The notes under the pieces are model-generated. The model saw only the letters and a program-made list of their open reading frames with translations. It searched no databases and was not told where the DNA came from. Positions 45,486 through 53,417 of a stretch of DNA of 64,000 nucleotides are shown here, piece after piece. Position numbers and translations under genes: made by a program. The DNA is from Lysobacter ciconiae (GTDB lineage: Bacteria > Pseudomonadota > Gammaproteobacteria > Xanthomonadales > Xanthomonadaceae), in assembly GCF_015209725.1 (NCBI RefSeq), contig NZ_CP063656.1, positions 665,001-729,000 on the forward strand, in the 5' to 3' direction. Every line of letters starts with the position of its first letter. The stretch's first letter is position 1.

Positions 45486-47477
45486 ATGCCCACGCCCAGC
45501 CGCCGCGACCTTGCCAACGCCATCCGTTTCCTCGCCATCGACGCCGTCCAGGCGGCCAACTCCGGCCATCCGGGCATGCCGATGGGCATGGCCGACATCG
45601 CCGAGGTGCTCTGGAACGACTACCTGAGCCACAACCCGGCCAACCCGGGCTGGTTCAACCGCGACCGCTTCGTGCTGTCCAACGGCCACGGCTCGATGCT
45701 GCAGTACGCGCTGCTGCACCTGTCGGGCTATGACCTCTCGATCGAGGACCTGAAGCAGTTCCGCCAGCTCGAATCGCGCACGCCGGGCCATCCGGAAAAC
45801 TTCATGACCCCGGGCGTGGAAACGACCACCGGTCCGCTGGGCCAGGGCCTGGCCAACGCGGTCGGCATGGCGCTGGCCGAGAAGCTGCTCGCGCAGCGCT
45901 TCAACCGGCCCGAGCACGCCATCGTCGACCACCGCACCTGGGTCTTCATGGGCGATGGCTGCCTGATGGAGGGCATCTCGCACGAGGCCGCATCGCTCGC
46001 CGGCACCTGGGGGCTGAACAAGCTGGTCGCGTTCTGGGACGACAACCACATCAGCATCGACGGCGACACCGCCGGCTGGTTCACCGACGACACGCCGGCG
46101 CGCTTCGAGGCGTACGGCTGGAACGTGGTGCGCGGCGTCGACGGCCACGATGCGGACGCGATCAAGCGCGCGATCGATGAGGCGCTGTTGAGCAGCGACA
46201 AGCCCACCCTGCTGTGCTGCCGGACCACGATTGGTTATGGCTCGCCGAAGAAGGCCGGCAGCGAGTCCAGCCACGGCTCGCCGCTGGGCGCGGATGAAAT
46301 CGTCGCCACCCGCAAGGCGCTGGGCTGGGGGCACGGCGCGTTCGAGATTCCGGACGAGATCTACGAGGGTTGGCGCGTGGGCGGAGTCGGCAGGTTCCGC
46401 GAGGATCAGTGGAACGAGGCCTTCGACCACTACGCGACCCGTTTCCCCCTCGAGGCCGCGGAGCTGGTCCGCCGCTCGCACGGCGAACTGCCCGACGATT
46501 TCGCCGAGGCCGCCGATGCGTTCATCGCCAAGCTGCAGGCCGACGGCCCGGTGATCGCTTCGCGCAAGGCATCGCAGAACGCGATCGAGGCGTTCGCGCC
46601 GCACCTGCCCGAGCTGGTCGGTGGTTCAGCGGATCTGGCCGGTTCCAACCTGACCCTGTGGAGCGGCAGCAAGTCGGTCACCGGCGATGACCGCGACGCC
46701 AACTACATCTATTACGGTGTGCGCGAGTTCGCGATGACCGCGATCAGCAACGGCCTTAGCGTGCACGGCGGCTTCATTCCGTACGACGCGACCTTCCTGG
46801 TGTTCAGCGACTATGCGCGCAACGCGGTGCGCATGAGCGCGCTGATGGGCGCGCGCGCCATCCACGTCTACACCCATGACTCCATTGGTCTGGGCGAGGA
46901 CGGCCCGACCCACCAGCCGATCGAGCACCTGGCCAGCCTGCGTTACATCCCCAACAACGATGTCTGGCGCCCCTGCGATGCGGTGGAATCCGCGGTCGCC
47001 TGGAAGGCGGCGATCGAGCGGGTTGACGGTCCCAGCTGCCTGGTGTTCTCGCGTCAGAACCTGGACCACCAGCCGCGCGACAACGCCCAGCTGGGCGACA
47101 TTGCCCGCGGCGGTTACGTGCTGCGCGACGGCGGCGCCGACCCGGAGCTGATCCTGATCGCGACCGGTTCGGAAGTCGGCCTGGCGATGAAGGCGGCCGA
47201 GGAACTGGGCGACGCGGTGCGCGTGGTGTCCATGCCCTCCACCGACGTCTTCGACCGCCAGGACGAGGAGTACCGCGAATCGGTGCTGCCGCGCGGCTGC
47301 CGCAAGCGCGTGGCGATCGAGGCCGGGGTAACGGACTTCTGGGCCAAGTATGTCGGCCTGGATGGCGCGGTGATCGGCATCGACACCTTCGGCGCGAGTG
47401 CACCGGCGGACAAGCTGTTCCCGCACTTCGGATTCACCGTCGACCACGTCGTTCGGGCGGCGCGCGCGCTGGGCTGA
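45486..47477 (+). CDS. tkt: transketolase
   Basis: This thiamine-diphosphate enzyme transfers two-carbon units in the pentose phosphate pathway. The 663-residue product shows ANSGHPGMPMGMA, the GHGSM and TGPLGQGLANAVGMA segments, the ThDP motif MGDGCLMEGISHEAASLAGTWGLNKLVAFWDDN, and the C-terminal domains (HDSIGLGEDGPTHQPIEHLASLR). All typical catalytic histidines are in place. ATG 45486 begins MPTPSRRDLANAIRFLAIDAVQAANSG, the family N-terminus. It stands alone between the symporter and the blaI pair and supplies erythrose 4-phosphate and ribose 5-phosphate. Confidence 0.96.
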   Translation: MPTPSRRDLANAIRFLAIDAVQAANSGHPGMPMGMADIAEVLWNDYLSHNPANPGWFNRDRFVLSNGHGSMLQYALLHLSGYDLSIEDLKQFRQLESRTPGHPENFMTPGVETTTGPLGQGLANAVGMALAEKLLAQRFNRPEHAIVDHRTWVFMGDGCLMEGISHEAASLAGTWGLNKLVAFWDDNHISIDGDTAGWFTDDTPARFEAYGWNVVRGVDGHDADAIKRAIDEALLSSDKPTLLCCRTTIGYGSPKKAGSESSHGSPLGADEIVATRKALGWGHGAFEIPDEIYEGWRVGGVGRFREDQWNEAFDHYATRFPLEAAELVRRSHGELPDDFAEAADAFIAKLQADGPVIASRKASQNAIEAFAPHLPELVGGSADLAGSNLTLWSGSKSVTGDDRDANYIYYGVREFAMTAISNGLSVHGGFIPYDATFLVFSDYARNAVRMSALMGARAIHVYTHDSIGLGEDGPTHQPIEHLASLRYIPNNDVWRPCDAVESAVAWKAAIERVDGPSCLVFSRQNLDHQPRDNAQLGDIARGGYVLRDGGADPELILIATGSEVGLAMKAAEELGDAVRVVSMPSTDVFDRQDEEYRESVLPRGCRKRVAIEAGVTDFWAKYVGLDGAVIGIDTFGASAPADKLFPHFGFTVDHVVRAARALG

Positions 47478-47577
47478 GCGCTTCCCGCGACCGGGCGCGT
47501 CCGGGACCCGGAGGCGCCCGGTGCAATGCCCGGTCGGGCATTGCCGCATTGGCTGCGTGGCGGGTTCAAAATTCCGC

Positions 47578-47605
47578 TTGACGTCATCGTTTACATTCGT
47601 AATCT
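47578..47605 (+). promoter_or_regulatory. promoter of the blaI-M56 operon
   Basis: TTGACG (47578-47583), a 16-bp spacer and TAATCT (47600-47605). The first operator dyad overlaps spacer and -10, and the second lies on the transcribed start region. Confidence 0.7.
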
Positions 47606-47627
47606 GGAGAAAAGATTACGGGCGTAA
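47591..47627. promoter_or_regulatory. double BlaI-type operator (two dyads)
   Basis: Two dyads TTAC-N4-GTAA, at 47591-47602 (TTACATTCGTAA) and 47616-47627 (TTACGGGCGTAA), are spaced 25 bp centre to centre just upstream of blaI. BlaI/MecI repressors bind as dimers to paired dyads, so this is the expected autoregulatory operator. Base-specific match to any published box was not checked. Confidence 0.7.
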
Positions 47628-47630
47628 ACA

Positions 47631-48002
47631 ATGCAGATCAGCGAAGCCGAATCGGTCGTCATGGAAGTCCTCTGGCAGCAGCAGCCGCTGGCGGCCGAGG
47701 ACGTGGTCGCCGCCCTGAGCCCCAGCCAGGACTGGCAGGAGGCGACCATCAAGACCCTGCTCAACCGCCTGCTCAACAAGGGCGCGATCAGCGCGAGCAA
47801 GGAGGGCCGGCGGTACCTCTACTCGCCGGTGCTGCAGCGCGCCGACTGGGTGAACACGGAAAGCTCGGGATTGCTTGACCGCCTGTTCGATGGCCGCATC
47901 GCGCCGCTGGTGGCTCACTTCAGCGCCCACCGCAAGCTCACTGCCGAGGACGTCTCGCAGCTTCGTGAACTGCTGGCGGAGATCGACGATGAGCGCCGCT
48001 GA
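47631..48002 (+). CDS. blaI: BlaI/MecI/CopY family repressor
   Basis: This 123-residue winged-helix repressor (QISEAESVVMEVLWQQQPLAAEDVVAAL; ATIKTLLNRLLNKGAISASKEGRRYLYSP) resembles BlaI, which is inactivated by cleavage when the M56 partner senses a signal. The C-terminal dimerisation region (SSGLLDRLFDGRIAPLVAHF) is present. Upstream are two dyad operators overlapping the promoter. Its 3' end overlaps the M56 gene start by 14 bp, so repressor and sensor are coupled. No beta-lactamase gene lies nearby, so the regulated targets may be elsewhere. Confidence 0.94.
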   Translation: MQISEAESVVMEVLWQQQPLAAEDVVAALSPSQDWQEATIKTLLNRLLNKGAISASKEGRRYLYSPVLQRADWVNTESSGLLDRLFDGRIAPLVAHFSAHRKLTAEDVSQLRELLAEIDDERR

Positions 48003-49308
48003 GTTCGCGATGCTGCTGGGCCGCGCCGCGCTCGCCTCCAGCGTCGCGATCGCTCTGGTGTGGCTCCTGCGCCGCCCGCTGCGGCGGGGATTCGGCGCCG
48101 CCAGTGCCTATGCCGCCTGGCTCGCGGTGCCCGCGTCTTTGGTCGCAGTCCTCGCGCCCCTGGCGGGATTCTCGCTGCAACCGCACTGGATCGGCGCTCT
48201 GGCCGCGCTTCCGACTGCCGCAACGGCAGCCCCCGCATCGCCATCTCCCGTCGACCCGGCAGAACTCCTGCTTGCGATCTGGATCGCCGGCGTGGCCGCG
48301 ATGGCGGTGCACTTTGCCCTCCAGCAACGGCGCTTTCACCGTGCGCTGGGCCACGTGCACGAGCGCGCCGACGGTACCCGGCAGGCGAGCGTGGCCGAGG
48401 GCCTGCCGGCGGCGATGGGCCTGTGGCGGCCAAGGATCGTGGTGCCGCTGGACTTCGACCAACGCTACAACGACGAGCAACGCGAGTTGATGCGTGCCCA
48501 CGAGTCCACCCACATCCGTCGCGGCGATCTGCAGGTCAACGCGTTTGCCGCCGGCCTGCGCTGCCTGTTCTGGTTCAACCCGCTGGTGCACGTTGCGGCG
48601 GTGCATTTCCGCCACGACCAGCAGCTGGCCTGCGATCAGCGCGTGATGGCCCGATACCCGCAATCGCGCCGCGCCTATGGCGAGGCGATGTTGAAGACCC
48701 AGCTGGCCGGTCAGCCCCTGCCGCTGGGATGCCACTGGGGCTACAGCCATCCACTCAAGGAGAGAATCGAGATGCTCAAGCAACCCGTTGTTGGACTGCC
48801 CCGCTGGATCGCCGGCACCGTCGCGGTCACCGCGCTCACCCTGGCCATGGGCGTCGGCGCCTGGGCCGCGCAGCCGGGGGGTTCGCAGACCATTGGCGAT
48901 ATCCGTCCTGGCGGGAGGATGCCGCCACCACGCTATCCGGCGGGCGCGGCGGAGCAGGGGATCGGCGGCAAGGTGGTGCTGCTCCTCCAGCTCGACGCGC
49001 GGGGAAAAGTTTCCGCGGTCGAGGTGGAAAGCTCGCAGCCGGCCGGCGTGTTTGATCAGGCAGCGATCGACGCCGCGCGCAACTGGACCCTCAACCCGCC
49101 GATGCAGGACGGCAAGCCGGTCGCGGGCAAGGTCCGGGTGCCGGTCTCGTTCGAGCCGGATCCGCCGGCACCGCCGGCACCCCCGGCGGCGCCAAAAGCT
49201 CCGCCTGCGCCCGCGGCTGGCCCGGGCGCAGGGCCAGCGCCTCCTGCACCCGCTGCGCCTCCCGCACCACCTTCGCCTCCTGCCCCGCCTGCAGACCCCA
49301 TCGGCTGA
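47989..49308 (+). CDS. BlaR1-like M56 peptidase with TonB C-terminal domain
   Basis: A 439-residue integral membrane protein with transmembrane segments near 8-26, 40-62, 90-110 and 272-293. The M56 metallopeptidase motif HESTH at 171-175, with FFWFNPLVH-like context (LFWFNPLVHVAAVHFRHDQQLACD), sits in the cytoplasmic loop, as in BlaR1. After the last helix the periplasmic part is not a penicillin-sensor domain but a TonB C-terminal domain (about 311-390: PPPRYPAGAAEQGIGGKVVLLLQLD ... NWTLNPPMQDGKPV). It ends in a ~50-residue Pro/Ala tail. The likely role is a BlaI-controlling sensor; its signal is unknown. Confidence 0.9.
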   Translation: MSAAEFAMLLGRAALASSVAIALVWLLRRPLRRGFGAASAYAAWLAVPASLVAVLAPLAGFSLQPHWIGALAALPTAATAAPASPSPVDPAELLLAIWIAGVAAMAVHFALQQRRFHRALGHVHERADGTRQASVAEGLPAAMGLWRPRIVVPLDFDQRYNDEQRELMRAHESTHIRRGDLQVNAFAAGLRCLFWFNPLVHVAAVHFRHDQQLACDQRVMARYPQSRRAYGEAMLKTQLAGQPLPLGCHWGYSHPLKERIEMLKQPVVGLPRWIAGTVAVTALTLAMGVGAWAAQPGGSQTIGDIRPGGRMPPPRYPAGAAEQGIGGKVVLLLQLDARGKVSAVEVESSQPAGVFDQAAIDAARNWTLNPPMQDGKPVAGKVRVPVSFEPDPPAPPAPPAAPKAPPAPAAGPGAGPAPPAPAAPPAPPSPPAPPADPIG

Positions 49309-49356
49309 CCGGCGCTAGGCACGTGCACCAGCCTTCGCGGGAGCGTTGAGTGCCGA

Positions 49357-50235
49357 CTACAACCCGTCGGCAGGCGGTTCCAGCTGCAATGGGGTGCACA
49401 GATGACGGCGACCGCCGGCACCTGCCGGGGGCAGGCGGCCGCCGCGGATATTTACCTGCAGCGAGGGATACAGCAGCTTGGGCGCGGCGAGGCCGGCGTC
49501 CCGTTCGGCGCGGACCCTGCGGAACGCCTCCAGCGAGGTGTCCGCTGAAAGCAGGCGGTTGTCGCGGCGCGATTCCTCCACGGTGACGCTGGCACGCCGC
49601 TCGCGTCCTTCCGGCGGGTAGTCGTGGCACAGCCACATGACGGTGTCTCCCGGCAGCGCGTGCAGGCGGGTGATGGACGCGTACAGCTGATCGATGCTGC
49701 CGCCGGGAAAATCGCAGCGCGCGGTGCCCAAGTCGGGTGCAAACAGCGTATCGCCGACGAACACGTTGTCGCCGATGCGATAGCTCAGGCTGTCGGCGGT
49801 GTGTCCGGGCGTCGCCATCACCTCGATCGACAGCGCGCCGGCGCTGAACACCTCGCCGTCGGCGAGCAACCGATCGAACGCGCCCGTCAGCGCCGGGTCG
49901 GCGCGGTCCATCGCGAACACGGACGAGAAGTGATCCTGCACCGAGGCGATGCCGCTGCCGATGGCGACGGGAACGTCCAGCCGGGCGCGCAGGAACGCGG
50001 CCGAACTCAGGTGGTCCGCGTGGGCATGGGTCTCCAGGATGAAATGCACGCGCAGATCGTTGGCGGCAATGAACTCGAGCACGTCGCGCGCTGAATCGGT
50101 CCGGATCCGGCCCGAGCGCTGCTCGTAGTCGAGCACCGGATCAATCACCACCGCATCGCGGCCCTCATGGACGACGTAGGTCCAGGTGCCGGTCGACTCG
50201 TGGAAAAGCGGTTCCACCTGTGGCTTGGAAGTCAT
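49357..50235 (-). CDS. ETHE1-like metallo-beta-lactamase fold hydrolase (persulfide dioxygenase type)
   Basis: A 292-residue MBL-fold protein. Metal-binding THAHADH (69-75), GHTAD, FVGDTLF and LCHDY motifs match the ETHE1/Blh persulfide dioxygenase group, which oxidises glutathione persulfide to sulfite; only one iron is usually bound. Unlike Xylella Blh there is no N-terminal DUF442 domain. The start overlaps the upstream BigR-like gene stop by 4 bp. Together with the rhodanese and BigR genes it forms a minus-strand sulfide-detoxification operon. The C-terminal end is longer than usual and Gly/Pro-rich. Confidence 0.88.
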   Translation of the reverse strand: MTSKPQVEPLFHESTGTWTYVVHEGRDAVVIDPVLDYEQRSGRIRTDSARDVLEFIAANDLRVHFILETHAHADHLSSAAFLRARLDVPVAIGSGIASVQDHFSSVFAMDRADPALTGAFDRLLADGEVFSAGALSIEVMATPGHTADSLSYRIGDNVFVGDTLFAPDLGTARCDFPGGSIDQLYASITRLHALPGDTVMWLCHDYPPEGRERRASVTVEESRRDNRLLSADTSLEAFRRVRAERDAGLAAPKLLYPSLQVNIRGGRLPPAGAGGRRHLCTPLQLEPPADGL

Positions 50236-50600
50236 CGGCTCTCTCCGTTTGGGGCGGCGTCCACGGCGCAGAAGATCCCGTGCAGGGTGTCGATGATCTG
50301 CCGTGCGGGGCCGTCGCTGAGCGAGTAATAGATGGTTTGCGCGTCACGACGGGTGCGCACCAGCCCGTCCGCGCGCAGAAGCGCGAGGTGTTGCGACAAC
50401 GCCGACTGGCTGAGGTCGAGCTGGTTGTTGAGCTCGCTGACCGATTGCTCGCCGGCAACCAGCATGCACAGCAGCATCAGGCGGTTCTCGTTGCCGAGGG
50501 CCTTCAACAGCCGCACCGCGTCGCCTGCGTGGCTGCGCATGGCGTCCGGATCGATCGCGGCCATGGACTCGGTAGCCTCGGGCATTCGTGCCGCGCGCAT
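50232..50600 (-). CDS. bigR: BigR/SqrR-like ArsR family persulfide-sensing repressor
   Basis: A winged-helix ArsR repressor. From the second Met (ATG 50585) it has 117 residues, with cysteines at Cys40 (LMLLCMLVAG) and Cys106 (GIFCAVD). This spacing matches the two cysteines of Xylella BigR and Rhodobacter SqrR that form a disulfide or polysulfide bridge when oxidised by persulfides, releasing DNA. The recognition helix is DLSQSALSQHLALLRADGLVRTRRD. ATG 50600 (MRAARMPEAT) or 50585 (MPEAT) may be the start; neither has a strong ribosome binding site. It overlaps the dioxygenase gene by 4 bp. Confidence 0.88.
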   Translation of the reverse strand: MRAARMPEATESMAAIDPDAMRSHAGDAVRLLKALGNENRLMLLCMLVAGEQSVSELNNQLDLSQSALSQHLALLRADGLVRTRRDAQTIYYSLSDGPARQIIDTLHGIFCAVDAAPNGESR

Positions 50601-50611
50601 CGACTGCTGAC

Positions 50612-50998
50612 TCAACGCGTCGTCACCGGAAGGCCGGCGTCGGTCCATCCGGTGATGCCCCCGCTGATCGAGCGCACGTCGGTGAAACCCATGCGCTGCA
50701 GGCTCACTGCCGACAACGCGGCGCGGCCGCCGGTCCGGCAATACACCACGATCGGGCAGGACTTGGAGGACAGCGCCGGGTCGCTGGCATTGGCGACGGC
50801 GGGGTGGGCGTCGACCTGAAATTCGAGCACCCCGCGCGGAATATTGATGGCATCGGCGATGTGGCCGGTCTGGTATTCGGCCGGTTCACGGACGTCGATC
50901 AGCACCGCGCTGCCCCGAAGGGCGGCCAGATCGCCTGGTGCGACTTCACGGATCTGCTTGCGGGCTTCTTCCACAAGCTGGTTGGCGGTCAGGTGCAT
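50612..50998 (-). CDS. rhodanese domain sulfurtransferase
   Basis: This 128-residue single-domain rhodanese has conserved VLIDVREPAEYQTGHIADAINIPRG and the active-site loop VVYCRTGGRAA with catalytic Cys87. It likely moves sulfane sulfur between persulfide and thiols. It is the first gene of the rhodanese-bigR-dioxygenase operon, and its start lies about 150 bp from trxC on the other strand. The ArsR gene begins 11-26 bp after its stop. Confidence 0.92.
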   Translation of the reverse strand: MHLTANQLVEEARKQIREVAPGDLAALRGSAVLIDVREPAEYQTGHIADAINIPRGVLEFQVDAHPAVANASDPALSSKSCPIVVYCRTGGRAALSAVSLQRMGFTDVRSISGGITGWTDAGLPVTTR

Positions 50999-51035
50999 GG
51001 CAGTTTTCCACGGGGCGGGAGCGCCACCATATCAC

Positions 51036-51064
51036 TTGACGCTAATATAAGTAAAGGCTAATGT
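51036..51064 (+). promoter_or_regulatory. trxC promoter overlapping a candidate BigR operator
   Basis: TTGACG (51036-51041), a 17-bp spacer and TAATGT (51059-51064) match sigma-70 by eye. GCTAAT is directly repeated at 51041-51046 and 51057-51062 (16-bp period) in a conspicuously AT-rich island that also lies in front of the minus-strand rhodanese operon. BigR binding is inferred only. Confidence 0.5.
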
Positions 51065-51148
51065 GTTGCGGCGCCGTGCTCACGCCGGTAGTGATTTCAT
51101 TGCTCTACAGCACCTGCTGCCGTGGCAGCGGCGAAAGGAGGACCACGC

Positions 51149-51613
51149 ATGATTTCTTCAACCACCGACAATGCACCCGGGCCGGTGCTGGTCGTTTGCC
51201 CCCATTGCCATTCACCCAACCGGGTGCCGAACGCTCGACTGGCCGAGGCGCCGTCGTGTGGTCGCTGCCAGAAGCCGCTGTTTGACGGCAAGCCGGTGAG
51301 TCTGGGAGTGGATCATTTCACCGCCCACATCAGTCGCGGCGGCCTCCCCGTGCTGGTCGATTTCTGGGCGCCGTGGTGCGGCCCCTGCAAGGTGATGGCG
51401 CCGCAGTTCGAGCTCGCCGCCGCCGAGCTGGAGCCGCACGTGCGCCTGGCCAAGGTCGACACCCAGAGCGAGCCCACCCTGGCCCAGCGGTACGCCATCC
51501 GCAGCATCCCCACCCTGGCCTTGTTCAAGGGCGGCCGTGAGCTGGCGCGGCAGGCCGGGGCAATGTCGGCGGCTGACATCGTGCGTTGGACGCGGCAGCA
51601 CCTGCCGGCGTGA
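51149..51613 (+). CDS. trxC: thioredoxin 2 (TrxC)
   Basis: This zinc-containing thioredoxin reduces disulfides and protein persulfides, often under oxidative stress. The 154-residue product has the N-terminal zinc site (CPHC at 17-20, CGRC at 37-40) and a thioredoxin domain with WCGPC at 76-80. AAAGGAGGACCACGC gives a strong ribosome binding site directly before ATG 51149, so the in-frame ATG at 51122 is not used. It is divergent from the rhodanese-bigR operon and could share its control region. Confidence 0.94.
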   Translation: MISSTTDNAPGPVLVVCPHCHSPNRVPNARLAEAPSCGRCQKPLFDGKPVSLGVDHFTAHISRGGLPVLVDFWAPWCGPCKVMAPQFELAAAELEPHVRLAKVDTQSEPTLAQRYAIRSIPTLALFKGGRELARQAGAMSAADIVRWTRQHLPA

Positions 51614-51687
51614 AGCCTGTCGCGCAGACGGGACAGATGGCGGCGATGGGGCCATCATCGACCGATGTTCAGCGAGGACGAATTGAA

Positions 51688-52359
51688 ATGAAGCAGCCGT
51701 TTTGCAATGCCGTGGCGTTCCGTTCCGTCACCATCGCCGTGCTGACGGCGCTATCGCTGACCGCCTGCGGCTACGGCGATCGTGTCGACGCGGCGGACGC
51801 TGCGGGACCGGTCCAGGCGTCCGCGAATGCGGGCGACACCACTGCGGATCCGAACGACGCGGTTTCCACGGACGCGACACCCGAGGTGCGGTCACTGGAG
51901 GCGGCGATTTCCGGCCTGCACCAGCCGCGGCCCGGCCTCTACACCGCAGGCCAACCGGAGGACACGGCGTGGCGGGCAGCCGCCGAGGACGGCGTCACCA
52001 CGGTGATCAACCTGCGGCCGGCGGCCGAGATGGGCGAACGCGACGAGGCGACCGAGGTCGCCGCCGCCGGCATGGCCTATCACCGGCTTCCGGTCGCCGG
52101 CGCCAGCGACATCAGCATGGCCAACGCCATCGAACTGCGGCGCCTGATAAACGAGGCGCCCGGTCCAGTGCTGGTCCACTGTGCGTCAGGCAACCGGGTC
52201 GGGGCATTGCTGGCGCTGGGTGAGCTGGAGAGCGGTGTCGACGCGGAGCAGGCCGTAGCCTTTGGCCGCAGCGCAGGACTGGCCAGCCTGGAGCCGCGCG
52301 TGCGCGAAGTGATCGAAACTACCCGCGCGGAAACCTGCGAGGCCGACGCCACCTGCTGA
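51688..52359 (+). CDS. DUF442/TIGR01244-like phosphatase-fold lipoprotein
   Basis: A 223-residue exported lipoprotein: signal peptide with lipobox LTAC (Cys27), Ala/Asp-rich linker to about residue 68, then a dual-specificity phosphatase-like domain (GLYTAGQPEDTAWRAAAEDGVTTVINLRP) with the catalytic loop HCASGNR (Cys165, Arg170). The CX4R spacing, rather than CX5R, is that of the DUF442 family rather than classic tyrosine phosphatases. In Xylella, a DUF442 domain is fused to the BigR-regulated dioxygenase Blh; here it is a separate secreted protein near that operon. Activity is unknown. Confidence 0.8.
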   Translation: MKQPFCNAVAFRSVTIAVLTALSLTACGYGDRVDAADAAGPVQASANAGDTTADPNDAVSTDATPEVRSLEAAISGLHQPRPGLYTAGQPEDTAWRAAAEDGVTTVINLRPAAEMGERDEATEVAAAGMAYHRLPVAGASDISMANAIELRRLINEAPGPVLVHCASGNRVGALLALGELESGVDAEQAVAFGRSAGLASLEPRVREVIETTRAETCEADATC

Positions 52360-52369
52360 CTCGTCTGGC

Positions 52370-53239
52370 CTAGTCCGCCTGCGGAGCCTCGCCCGGCCGC
52401 CCCACCGGTGGCGCCGGATCAAAGATCGCGTTGAGCACGACGGCCAGGCGCGCGCCACCCAGGCGCAGTTGCGTCTCGGCCACGGGTAGCCAGGACCGCA
52501 CGTAGTCGTCACTGATCTTGCGGTCCTTCGGATAGAACCCCGGTTTGACGACGATCGCGCAGGACTGCTCGGCCCAGGTCGCGGCGCGCAGGGCGAGCGG
52601 ACCGGTCGCCGGTAGCGCGGTCGGCGAAGCCACGGGCATCGCGCGCAGCCGCTCGAGATACTGGACGTCATTGAGCCGGTTCGTGCCCAGCAGGCCGCTG
52701 TCCCACAGCTGGTGCAGGTTGCTGCCCTTGCCGTCGAGATTGACCTGGTAGGTGTTGCCGCCCTTGTCTTCGGCGTGGCCGGCGTGCAGTGGCTGGTGGA
52801 TGTCGCCGACGAAGTGCACCAGGAACTTCAGTGCCTGCGTCCGGGTGGCCGACGGCAGGCTCTCGTCCGCCAGCAGCGCGGCCTGGGCCGGGATCGCTGC
52901 GACCACGCAATTGCCCTCGGGGCAGTCGCGCGGCGCCACATAGACACACTGGTCGCCGCCGATGTTGACGTAATGCCAGGCCGAGCTGCGCCGTCCCAGG
53001 TCCGGGTCGGACGCGCGCAGGCGGTCGGCCCAGTTGGCGATGCCGGGCAGGGTGGGTTCGGGCTCGCCGAGCAGCAGCGGCGTGATCCGCGCCTGCGCCT
53101 GCGGGGTGAGTTGTTCCCAGGCCAGCTCGGCGACCAGGCGATGGCCTTGCGGGCCCCACGCGGCGGCCACCGCGGGAAGAAGAAGGGCGAGCGCGAGGAT
53201 GCCGTATCGGATAGTGCGGAAAGCGATGCATGGATTCAT
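52370..53239 (-). CDS. secreted S1/P1 nuclease
   Basis: A 289-residue exported zinc nuclease degrading single-stranded nucleic acids, with possible 3'-nucleotidase activity. The signal peptide ends in AVAAAWGPQGH, so the mature N-terminal Trp is a zinc ligand as in P1 nuclease. Other ligands lie in IANWADRLR, SAWHYVNI, HFVGDIHQPLHAGHAEDKGGN and LHQLWD. Cysteine pairs suggest disulfides. The C-terminus is Pro-rich. It converges with the DUF442 gene and may supply nucleosides for the hydrolase at 25.6 kb. Confidence 0.92.
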   Translation of the reverse strand: MNPCIAFRTIRYGILALALLLPAVAAAWGPQGHRLVAELAWEQLTPQAQARITPLLLGEPEPTLPGIANWADRLRASDPDLGRRSSAWHYVNIGGDQCVYVAPRDCPEGNCVVAAIPAQAALLADESLPSATRTQALKFLVHFVGDIHQPLHAGHAEDKGGNTYQVNLDGKGSNLHQLWDSGLLGTNRLNDVQYLERLRAMPVASPTALPATGPLALRAATWAEQSCAIVVKPGFYPKDRKISDDYVRSWLPVAETQLRLGGARLAVVLNAIFDPAPPVGRPGEAPQAD

Positions 53240-53417
53240 GGCGACAGGATAGCTGCAGCGCAGCAGAAAGGCCTCGCCGCGCGACGACGGCCCGCATGCG
53301 CAGGAATTCTCCGACTCGCCTGCGCAGTTGCCGCGCGCGCCGCTGCCGGCCGGGTCCGGCGCGGATGGGCTAAAATGGGGGGCTTTATTCCCTCATGTGC
53401 CCGTCAGGAGCCCTGCA

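Noticed and set aside
44742..46604. 620-codon minus-strand open frame antisense to the symporter and transketolase
   Set aside because: Shadow of two certain genes.
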